NCBI RefSeq assembly: GCF_003259175.1
Contig: NZ_QGOK01000024.1
Coordinates: 18,425 to 82,424 of the forward strand
Length of the DNA stretch: 64,000 bases
Source: Marinomonas shanghaiensis
GTDB lineage: Bacteria; Pseudomonadota; Gammaproteobacteria; Pseudomonadales; Marinomonadaceae
Direction: 5' to 3'
Shown in pieces: positions 35,727 to 43,004 of the stretch. The notes under the pieces are model-generated. The model was not told where the DNA came from. It did not search any database and was given only the letters and a program-made list of their open reading frames with translations. Numbering within the stretch: the stretch's first letter is position 1; the number at the start of each line of letters is the position of its first letter. The position numbers were made by a program, and so were the translations under genes.

Positions 35727-36458
35727 ATGGCACGTGGAATAAACAAAGTAATCTTGATCGGTAACGCAGGCAACGATGCCGAAGTGCGTTTTATGCCGTC
35801 CGGCGCCGCCGTTGCAAACGTTAACTTAGCAACAACAGAGAGCTGGCGTGATAAACAGACCGGTCAAATGCAAGAGCGTACCGAATGGCATCGAGTGTCT
35901 TTTATGGATCGCGGTAATTTTCGTCTTGGTCAAATTGCCGGCGATTTTATCAAGAAAGGCTCTAAGGTTTATGTTGAGGGTTCATTACGTACTCGTGAAT
36001 GGGAAAAAGACGGCATTAAGCGCTACACCACTGAGATCGTTGCGAATGAAATGCAATTGCTAGATGGCCGTGGCGATAATGCTGGGCAGCAAGGTGGTGG
36101 TTACGACTCAATGCAAGGTGGCGGTTACAGTAGCGCACCACAACAGTCTGCACCTCAGCAAGGTGGCTATGGTCAAGCGCCCCAACAAGCTGCGCCGCAG
36201 CAGCACGCACCACAAGGAGGCTTCAACCAACCTCAAGGCGGTTACGGCCACGCACCACAGCAACCGGCTCATCAGCCAGCAGCGCCTCAAGCGCAACCGC
36301 AGTCTTTTGGTAGTTGGGGAAATGCGCCACAGCAAGCGCCCGCTCAAGCGGCACCACAGCAACGTGCACCGCAGCAGCCAGCACCACAACGCGCTCCTGA
36401 ACCAAAACCTCAGCCAGCACCAAACTTTGATGACTTCGACGATGATATTCCGTTTTGA
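35727..36458 (+). CDS. ssb: Single-stranded DNA-binding protein SSB
   Basis: SSB coats single-stranded DNA and recruits repair and replication partners. The OB fold (residues 1-115, [21 protein letters not shown]) is followed by a linker of about 115 residues very rich in Q, P, A and G and by the partner-binding tip DFDDDIPF. At 243 residues it is well above E. coli (178), all of the excess in the linker. ATG 35727 is chosen because TTGGAG at 35712 is its ribosome site. Part of its 3' end recurs at 41411-41482. Confidence 0.97.
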   Translation: MARGINKVILIGNAGNDAEVRFMPSGAAVANVNLATTESWRDKQTGQMQERTEWHRVSFMDRGNFRLGQIAGDFIKKGSKVYVEGSLRTREWEKDGIKRYTTEIVANEMQLLDGRGDNAGQQGGGYDSMQGGGYSSAPQQSAPQQGGYGQAPQQAAPQQHAPQGGFNQPQGGYGHAPQQPAHQPAAPQAQPQSFGSWGNAPQQAPAQAAPQQRAPQQPAPQRAPEPKPQPAPNFDDFDDDIPF

Positions 36459-36488
36459 CGTAAGACATAGAATGTAAAGAAATGCTTC

Positions 36489-36515
36489 AAAAGCCTGCAA
36501 GTTGCAGGCTTTTTA
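36489..36515 (+). terminator. Terminator after ssb
   Basis: AAAAGCCTGC, loop AAGTT, GCAGGCTTTT followed by TAG. It lies 30 nt past the ssb stop. Confidence 0.8.
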
Positions 36516-36831
36516 GTTTTATGAAAGAGATAGAGAAGAAGAGTTAATACTTCTATTTCCTTGGTTGATTGGCGAAAGTAGGCAGAAACGAATCTAGAAG
36601 GCTAAGGGCATTTTGAGATAAGGAAAATCAATAATGCTGATTCTATTGGTCAAAGTGTTTTTTATTCAATTGTTTGATCGGTAATAGAAAGAGTTCTCTT
36701 ATTTTAATGAAGTGTTATATTAACGAAGTCAGATATATTAAAAGCTAATATCTAAGTACGATCACTATGTTAAGAAAAATGTCTAGACTGAGACTAGTCC
36801 CCGACGGCTAAAAAATCACAACAATAGATTA
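36516..36831 (+). other. Non-coding stretch between ssb and the 1473-residue gene
   Basis: No gene is visible in these 316 AT-rich bases. It presumably contains the promoter of the following gene, but I see no convincing -35/-10 pair. Notable are an imperfect inverted repeat GATATATTA/TAATATC near 36732-36752 and two adjacent 8-bp palindromes, GTCTAGAC (36781-36788) and GACTAGTC (36792-36799), separated by 3 nt, 33 nt before the start codon. The left border of the inserted DNA should lie here or inside ssb. Confidence 0.6.
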
Positions 36832-39800
36832 ATGGGTAAGAACAGTATGGAAATTGAAGCTATCTACGAAGAGCTACATGAGGCAGTCAAGGAACAATGT
36901 GCAGCCAGTGAATTTCATTTGAAGAAAAAGCTGTCGGGAAAATCAGGTGACTCTGTTTACTTATGTGACATCACTATCAGTAGTCCGCCCTATTCTGGAT
37001 TTGCTATCATCAAATATAGTACTAGTCGTCCTGATTACTCTAAAAATGAATATGGTTCACACCAACTTGCAGTTGGTGCATTGCCTGAATTTGCTGCCCA
37101 GCATATTCCCAAGTTGATCAAAAAAGTAAATAGTAATAATAAGTCTGCGTTCATTATGTCCATTGCAGGAAGTGGACTTGGGCTAACCGAAGAGTTAGCA
37201 AGTCTTACACATGATACTCAGACGAAGACCATGTGTCTTGTATCGAACTTGCTGCTGGATCAGTGGCATACAGGAGGCATAGCAGAAGAATGTTCGGCAC
37301 AAACCGTTCTGTCTAACTGGCTTGACTACCGTATTAGCGATCAAAGTACGCTACCTAATCTATTGCAAAACGTGTTATCTGTCTCGCCTCAAGTAGAGTC
37401 TTTTTATTTGGCAAACAGGTCTTTTTCCAACCCCTATTACTATGCTAAATGTGGTGACTTACCTCTCAGTGGAATGAAGTTAAGGCCTCTGGAAGGATAC
37501 ATGCACGGTGATTTGCATGGCCATAACTGTTTGTATGGTGGGCATAACAAGCGTAAGCAAAGTGTATTTTTGATTGACCTTGAACAGTTTAAAGCACAAA
37601 TGCCTTTGTTTTTTGACCAGGCCTACCTTGAATTTTCATTGTTGCTTAATAATCACGCAGAGGTATCTGTGCAGGAGTGGACTAGCGTCATTGATTTGCT
37701 GAGCGATATTGAGGAGTGCGAAGAATCAGATGTTATTGATCTGAATGGTGAAATGTATGCCAGAGTGCGTCAGATTCAGACCTTTCGCAAAAGTATAAGA
37801 ACGTGGGCAACAGAGCACTATGATCACAGAATAGAAGATGTGTATACACAGTTGATGCTGGCCAGAGTCGCCGTTGGTCTTAATTTCGCGAATAAAGGTC
37901 GTCTTGCGGATGTCGAAGCACAGTCTAACAAAATGAAGGTGTTCGCATTCTTATATGCCGCAGAAAATTTGAACTACCTACTCAAATTCAAAAAGCAAGA
38001 TGTACGTGAGCCGCAAGTAATCGCAAAACCTACTTTTTTTACGGCCATAAAGGATGAAGGTGCCATCAAAACAATCTGGAGTGAATGCGATTATTTCAAT
38101 CGTCACAAGGCGAAATATGCACTTCTGGCTGGGGATGAATTGAGCCGCTTGTCCGCCAGGGACTCCGAGTTGTTGAGTTCACTGCCCTGGAATCTGGTAT
38201 TCGATTTTGACACTCGGCGTGACGGTATTCTTGGAAGGTCACAGCAGCGCTTGTCAGAAAATACCGCTTGGAAGCATTACTTCCCTGAGCAAATTGAAAA
38301 AGAACTTGAAACTGACATCCTTATTTGGCTAAGCGTGAACGGCCATCAGCTGGATAGTAGTTCTATGTATAGCAGCTTTAGAGATTGGCGTAGGGCAGTA
38401 ATTAAGAAGTTGAGGGTATTAAGTGAGGAGTTTGCTCGGCACACTTCCGTGCTACCGGTTAATTTGGTTGTGATAGCAGGTGAAGAGGATGCTAATAAAG
38501 TTGAGCATATTATCCAAGTGCTGGACGAAAGTTTGGGAGATAAACTTAAAGTCATTGTGATTTGTAGTGATGAGGCTGAGCAGCAAGCGTATCAAGAGCT
38601 TGGTGAGAAACTTGGGTTAGATGATATAACGTGCTTACAGTGCAAGGCTCCAAGTTTTGTCCGAAGTATCTCTCAATATTACAGTCTACCTACTCAGGGA
38701 GACAAAGTGTTAATTCCGATGGCAAACACGTGTAGTAATGAGCCTTTGAAAATAGAGGTGCCCAAAGAGGTTTATGCCGCCAGCTCTAAATGTGTGACTA
38801 TTTTGCACCCAGGTCTGGTAGAGGAAAAAACAGACATTGGTCAGTTCCACAAAGGGCATCAGATTTCCTGGGCTGAACTGGAGCAAAGCCTTGCAATCGA
38901 TATGTCCATTGATAGTGAGGTAGAAAGGCAGGCCGTGGCTGCGCTTAAGAAAAATAGTTATGAGAAGTGCACAATTTACCACCAACCCGGAACTGGAGGC
39001 AGTACTGTTATCAGAAAGGTTGCGTGGCGGTTAAAAGATGACTGGCCAGTTTTGATGGTAACAAGAAACAGTACCAATATACATGAATATGTGGAAAAAA
39101 TTTCTAATCTCACAAACCTGCCGATACTAATTGTTGTCGATGGTTCAATTTTAAACTCAACCGAAAAAGACAAGCTCGTCAACGAATTAAAAATACGAGG
39201 AGTCAATCATTTATTACTGGAATCTGAGCGTGGTTTGCACACATCTAAGAATAAACATAGTTCAGTATTAACAGTGCCCTGCCCACTTGAGAGTAAAGAT
39301 GCCAATATATTCTATGGATGTTACAAGGAACTTTCAGCTCAATCCAGACATTCAGCGTTAAAAGCGCTCACGTTTGAAACGAGCATGCTTGAGTATCGAC
39401 AACCATTCTTTTATGGCTTTTTTACTTTTGAAGAAGAATTCAGGAGTGTTGAGAGTTTTGTTGTAAATTCTATAAAAGAGCTCTCCGAAGACAGAAAGCA
39501 GTTGTTGTTGTGGGTGTCTTTAATCACGCGTTACAGTCAAGAAATCCTGCCCATTACCTTCTTAAATGTCATGTTGGGGAAGGAATCAACAAGTGTGTTC
39601 AGAATTAAAGAGGAATTTGGGCCAAGTGCCGCACCACTTTTTTTGGTTCAGAATCGTTCGGTGCGCGTTATCCATCCCGTTATAGCCGAGCAACTGATTA
39701 TAAAACTACTGGGTAAGAATGAATCACTTGACTATCCCGGGAAGTTGCAGGACGCCTGTATAAAGCTAGTCGATAGTCTGGGCAGCACTCGGCTTCGTAA

Positions 39801-41253
39801 TGAAGACAAAACAGGTCAAATACTGCAAGGGCTGTTTATTTCCCGTCAGTCCGGTGGAAATCAGGATAATGTTGGCAAGGCGAGATTTTCTGAACTTTTG
39901 AAAGAAATCGACAGTACGAATAAGCAGCACAATGTGCTTAAACATCTGTGTGATATATTTTCGGAAGAGGCGCATTACCTTAGTCATTTTGGCAGACATA
40001 TTAACTATGATGATGATCGTAATAGTGCTGAAGCTATCCCCTATTTTGAGGAAGCGATTGGGCTGGACCCTGAGAGTGAAGTCCATTATCACGGCCTCGC
40101 AATGGTATACAGCAATCTAGTGCATACTACTATTCGCGATATTAGGAACAACCGATTATCACAGCAGGGGACTCGTATTAGGGCGACTGATGTCATTGAG
40201 CGTATATCGGATAACTATGAATCATCCAAGGAGTATTTTAAGAGGGCATATCACCTCAGTTGGAAGTCTGAACATGCTCTGGTTTCTTATACAAAGCTAA
40301 TCCAGAAAGCGGTAGAGGCTATTTATTTGCAGAGTAAACCGGTTGATGCCGCAAACAGTGAATACAAATATTGTGACTTCTTGACGCAAAATAATACAGC
40401 ATCGAGGTGGTGCCGTGAAGCGTTGGAGGAAATGGAGTGGGCAGTTGCAGAGCTGAAATATTTGCAGGCCGAAAATGAAGTTTCGCACCATGCTGAGAAA
40501 ACTATATCAACTGTACCGAGATTTTATGATGACAAAGCTAGCCTGATTGAGGGATTGTCGAGCTTGATAGCTTCCCACAACGACATAGATCATTCAAATA
40601 CACGAAGACTGTTGGCAAGTACTTACTTCAAGGTACATGAAGAATTGGAGCTTTCTACTAAGAAGTTGAATAAAGTTGTAGAGTTAATGGAAAGTAATAT
40701 TACAGGTAGTAGTGGAGACGACCGAGATATTAAATACTGGTTTCGAGCTTATCGTATGTTACCAAGTTTCTCTTATTCTGAGGCGATAGACAAAATTGAA
40801 ACTTGGGAGCGTTTAAGAAAGTCGATACAGGCTTCATACTACCTTTATATATTACACTATTTTAGCTACGAGCAAGGTGTACTTACTAGTCAACAGAAAG
40901 CAAAAGACTATATTGAAAAATGTAAGAGAAACATGCCAATTTCAACGACAAGTAAGAAGTCGTTTGAATGGGTCTCTTCGGATATGAAGAAAGCACTCCA
41001 GCTAGTTAACTCTAATGAGCTCGGCAAATGGGATGGTTTTTTTGAATATACTAAAAAATTAGGCAGAGTCAAAGGTATGATTCTTTCGGTGGAAAACCAT
41101 GTTAAAGGTACGATTCGTATTAATGGATTTGAAGCGTTTTTTGTACCTAAAAGTGAGTTTACTACGGATGATGTGAATACTGAAGTCAGCTTCTATCTTG
41201 GTTTTAGCTTCGAAGGACTTAGGGCTTGGAAAGTGGAAAAAACTAAAGGCTAA
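36832..41253 (+). CDS. Kinase-STAND NTPase fusion, SAMD9-like architecture (candidate defence protein)
   Basis: 1473 residues. Residues 30-370 look like an APH/choline-kinase-type phosphotransferase: glycine-rich LSGKSGDSVY, K61 in FAIIKYS, catalytic HGDLHGHN (225-232; D227, N232) and metal-binding D249 in FLIDLEQ, all apparently intact. Then LPWNLVFDFDTR (451-462) with DILIWLSVNG. A P-loop PGTGGST (719-725) lacks the Walker lysine; Walker B is ILIVVDG (D770). TPR-like helices follow (EAIPYFEEAIGLDP, about 1067-1080), and the last 65 residues look like a small OB barrel (GRVKGMILSVENHVKGTIRING). This order resembles STAND proteins of the SAMD9 type: effector, NTPase, sensor repeats. The start could be ATG 36832 or ATG 36847; neither has a strong ribosome site. 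Rare codons (AGA, AGG, ATA) are more frequent than in the neighbours. It sits alone between ssb and a copied ssb 3' end. Function in antiphage immunity is inferred. Confidence 0.75.
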   Translation: MGKNSMEIEAIYEELHEAVKEQCAASEFHLKKKLSGKSGDSVYLCDITISSPPYSGFAIIKYSTSRPDYSKNEYGSHQLAVGALPEFAAQHIPKLIKKVNSNNKSAFIMSIAGSGLGLTEELASLTHDTQTKTMCLVSNLLLDQWHTGGIAEECSAQTVLSNWLDYRISDQSTLPNLLQNVLSVSPQVESFYLANRSFSNPYYYAKCGDLPLSGMKLRPLEGYMHGDLHGHNCLYGGHNKRKQSVFLIDLEQFKAQMPLFFDQAYLEFSLLLNNHAEVSVQEWTSVIDLLSDIEECEESDVIDLNGEMYARVRQIQTFRKSIRTWATEHYDHRIEDVYTQLMLARVAVGLNFANKGRLADVEAQSNKMKVFAFLYAAENLNYLLKFKKQDVREPQVIAKPTFFTAIKDEGAIKTIWSECDYFNRHKAKYALLAGDELSRLSARDSELLSSLPWNLVFDFDTRRDGILGRSQQRLSENTAWKHYFPEQIEKELETDILIWLSVNGHQLDSSSMYSSFRDWRRAVIKKLRVLSEEFARHTSVLPVNLVVIAGEEDANKVEHIIQVLDESLGDKLKVIVICSDEAEQQAYQELGEKLGLDDITCLQCKAPSFVRSISQYYSLPTQGDKVLIPMANTCSNEPLKIEVPKEVYAASSKCVTILHPGLVEEKTDIGQFHKGHQISWAELEQSLAIDMSIDSEVERQAVAALKKNSYEKCTIYHQPGTGGSTVIRKVAWRLKDDWPVLMVTRNSTNIHEYVEKISNLTNLPILIVVDGSILNSTEKDKLVNELKIRGVNHLLLESERGLHTSKNKHSSVLTVPCPLESKDANIFYGCYKELSAQSRHSALKALTFETSMLEYRQPFFYGFFTFEEEFRSVESFVVNSIKELSEDRKQLLLWVSLITRYSQEILPITFLNVMLGKESTSVFRIKEEFGPSAAPLFLVQNRSVRVIHPVIAEQLIIKLLGKNESLDYPGKLQDACIKLVDSLGSTRLRNEDKTGQILQGLFISRQSGGNQDNVGKARFSELLKEIDSTNKQHNVLKHLCDIFSEEAHYLSHFGRHINYDDDRNSAEAIPYFEEAIGLDPESEVHYHGLAMVYSNLVHTTIRDIRNNRLSQQGTRIRATDVIERISDNYESSKEYFKRAYHLSWKSEHALVSYTKLIQKAVEAIYLQSKPVDAANSEYKYCDFLTQNNTASRWCREALEEMEWAVAELKYLQAENEVSHHAEKTISTVPRFYDDKASLIEGLSSLIASHNDIDHSNTRRLLASTYFKVHEELELSTKKLNKVVELMESNITGSSGDDRDIKYWFRAYRMLPSFSYSEAIDKIETWERLRKSIQASYYLYILHYFSYEQGVLTSQQKAKDYIEKCKRNMPISTTSKKSFEWVSSDMKKALQLVNSNELGKWDGFFEYTKKLGRVKGMILSVENHVKGTIRINGFEAFFVPKSEFTTDDVNTEVSFYLGFSFEGLRAWKVEKTKG

Positions 41254-41410
41254 ATTAGTCTCTACTTGTTGTCGTAACACGATGAAAAGCTTCTCTTTTT
41301 GCGCCTTTTAATCGTTAACTTTCAAAAAAATTGTTTACATTCTACAGTAAAGTAAAATGCAGTTTGCAGCGAGCAATGATCATTACGTTTTTTTAAGATG
41401 TGTATCCTAG
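41254..41410 (+). other. Non-coding stretch after the kinase-NTPase gene
   Basis: 157 AT-rich bases with no gene and no terminator-like hairpin that I can see. Right border of the inserted DNA is probably near 41410, where similarity to ssb begins. Confidence 0.5.
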
Positions 41411-41482
41411 TAGTCCTGTTTTGGTAGCTGGGGCAATGCACCTCAACAAGCGCCAAACTTCGACGACGATATCCCGTTTTGA
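41411..41482 (+). pseudogene. ssb: Diverged fragment of the ssb 3' end
   Basis: TTT at 41420 to TGA at 41480-41482 reads [20 protein letters not shown] and stop. The intact ssb contains [12 protein letters not shown] in its linker and ends [11 protein letters not shown]. The two DNA copies differ mainly at synonymous positions, and the fragment lacks the rest of the linker, so it comes from a different ssb allele. The frame meets TAG at 41411 and has no start, so it is not expressed as a protein. It resembles the displaced 3' end left when an element inserts into the end of a gene. Confidence 0.85.
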
Positions 41483-41516
41483 TCACGTATAGTTTAAAAA
41501 TGTACATTTTGACTTC

Positions 41517-41544
41517 AAAGCCTCGTATACACGGGGCTTTTTTT
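41517..41544 (+). terminator. Terminator belonging to the ssb fragment
   Basis: AGCCTCG, loop TATACA, CGGGGCT (one G-T pair), then seven T. CTTCAAAGCCT before it aligns with CTTCAAAAGCCT at the intact ssb terminator, so the duplication includes the terminator. Confidence 0.8.
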
Positions 41545-41780
41545 GCTCTGATAAATATAGGTTGGTCTCTAGTCCAACATCAAACTACGCATTTTAAGGC
41601 GTAGGGCAGTATGAGCGAGGTACGAGCGTAATCGACCGTTCTGAAAGCAATAAGAACGGTCGTAATAGCTTCTTTTATTTCTCGCTTTTAATTGTGTCTG
41701 GCGAAAAATAAGAAAATGGTCGTAGGCCAGCCTCAATACCAATTTCTTGGCATCCTGAATCAGAAATATTTAAATTTATC
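41545..41780 (+). other. Non-coding stretch with three consecutive hairpins
   Basis: Three inverted repeats follow each other: GTTGG/CCAAC (41561-41578), CTACGC/GCGTAG (41585-41604) and CGACCGTTCT/AGAACGGTCG (41633-41662, perfect 10 bp). No gene is recognised. It may be a structured RNA, a mobile-element end or a repetitive extragenic unit. Confidence 0.45.
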
Positions 41781-41975
41781 ATGTTAGAGCTAGGTAAGGT
41801 TCATAAACTCAGTGAGTCTTGGCAATGGTTGGAACAAACAAAGCCCTATGTAGATGGTCTTATGGATCTTACATCGACTACACCTTTAGAAGCATTGTGT
41901 ACTTCAGATGGGACTGTTGGTGTTTATGAGCATGCAAAGGCATACAGTAGCTGGAAACTTTCTTTACCAGAATAA
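41781..41975 (+). CDS. Small hypothetical protein, possibly a truncated gene
   Basis: 64 residues, starting MLELGKVHKLSESWQWLEQ, not recognised. There is no good ribosome site. The frame stays open upstream to 41712 and reads a protein-like stretch (RRPASIPISWHPESEIF) without any start codon, which suggests that the 5' end of a longer gene was lost. It lies in the disturbed region next to the ssb fragment. It could also be a chance ORF. Confidence 0.3.
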   Translation: MLELGKVHKLSESWQWLEQTKPYVDGLMDLTSTTPLEALCTSDGTVGVYEHAKAYSSWKLSLPE

Positions 41976-42103
41976 AGTTAAATTCGGAGTGAGTGCAGTT
42001 TTTTTAATCACACTTTCCCTGTTCTATTTCCTTATCGTCTTTTAACTTACCTAAGATGCCAGATAACGTGTATCTGTAAAGTGCCGTCATGTCACTATGC
42101 TGC

Positions 42104-42205
42104 TATAATTCGCTTATATTAAGGTATGCAGGCTACTAAGACAGGTTGAAGTGACTACGAACTGAAAAGTAAAAAATGTGTGTGGGCTCTTTCGGGAGCC
42201 TTTTT
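42104..42205 (+). ncRNA. Possible small RNA unit
   Basis: A perfect -10 TATAAT (42104-42109) with a poor -35 is followed about 75 nt later by a terminator hairpin GGCTC-TTTCGG-GAGCC with five T (42185-42205). No ORF lies between. The predicted transcript would be about 85-90 nt. I do not recognise an RNA family. Confidence 0.3.
42185..42205 (+). terminator. Rho-independent terminator upstream of the Smr gene
   Basis: GGCTC, a 6-nt loop, GAGCC and TTTTT. It separates the accessory region from the Smr-domain gene. Confidence 0.65.
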
Positions 42206-42257
42206 CATACTTGGTAGTCTTAGTATGCATGGTGAATTGGTTTTGAGGTGAGTGACT

Positions 42258-42836
42258 ATGGATGAAGATGAAACGTCTTTGTTTGCTCAAGAGGTGGCGG
42301 GTATCAAGCCGCTTGAAAAAAGCGAAGTATATCTAGTTAAAAAAGGCCCTATGGTCGACTTTGTTGCTCGCCAACAAGCGGCGATGATCGCGAAGGAAGC
42401 TGACAGAAATCATTTGTCGCAAGACTATGTGGAAAAAGTGGAGCCCAATGATGTGCTTGAGTATAAGCGTTCTGGCGTGCAAGATGGCGTATTTAAGCGC
42501 CTTAGGCAGGGAAAGTATGGTATCGAAGCGCGTTTAGATTTGCATCGTCATACGGTGGCTCAAGCACGGGAACACGTCTATCAATTTACAGATGACTGTA
42601 TGCGTCATGATATCCGCGTTGCTATCATAGTGCACGGTAAGGGCGATCGTACGCCAGACCCAGATAGCCAGGCGATGATCAAAAGTCATATTAATAAATG
42701 GCTCAGAGAGTTAGATGCTGTGATGGCGTTTCACAGTGCACAGCGGCATCATGGTGGCTTGGGGGCGGTGTATGTGTTGTTTAAGAAAACAGAAAAAGCA
42801 CGTTTAGATGATTGGGAAAAACACCAAAAGCGTTAA
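42258..42836 (+). CDS. smrA: Smr-domain protein (SmrA-like)
   Basis: 192 residues. The C-terminal Smr domain shows LDLHRHTV (93-100) and the HGKG motif (126-129), with HHGGLGAVYVLFKK at the end. Stand-alone Smr proteins have been linked to endonuclease activity on nucleic acids and, in some cases, to rescue of collided ribosomes; its own target is unknown. ATG 42258 is chosen because GAGG at 42245-42248 gives a 9-nt spacing. The GTG at 42252 is too close. Confidence 0.85.
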   Translation: MDEDETSLFAQEVAGIKPLEKSEVYLVKKGPMVDFVARQQAAMIAKEADRNHLSQDYVEKVEPNDVLEYKRSGVQDGVFKRLRQGKYGIEARLDLHRHTVAQAREHVYQFTDDCMRHDIRVAIIVHGKGDRTPDPDSQAMIKSHINKWLRELDAVMAFHSAQRHHGGLGAVYVLFKKTEKARLDDWEKHQKR

Positions 42837-43004
42837 TGCTTTGTGTGGTGTGAAATGGGCGTGTCTACGTTAGTTCGTGCAGTAAAAGCCATATTTTTGC
42901 TATAATCCCGCCACTTTGCTGTCTTGGACTTATGTTGTCTTGAGTGTACCCAAGCTGCCCCAAAACATTGTAATGATCGTATTCTAATTCTATCGAGGTA
43001 GAGA

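Noticed and set aside
36072..36440. Repeats in the ssb linker as a possible CRISPR or satellite
   Set aside because: The repeats are in-frame, irregular low-complexity codons for Q, P, A and G with no spacers of constant size.
41322..41507. 61-codon minus-strand frame over the ssb fragment
   Set aside because: It is the shadow of the ssb remnant and of non-coding DNA, and has no start signal.
36459..42250. Integrase, transposase or phage gene in the accessory region
   Set aside because: None is visible on either strand; the region has one large gene, one small ORF and non-coding DNA.
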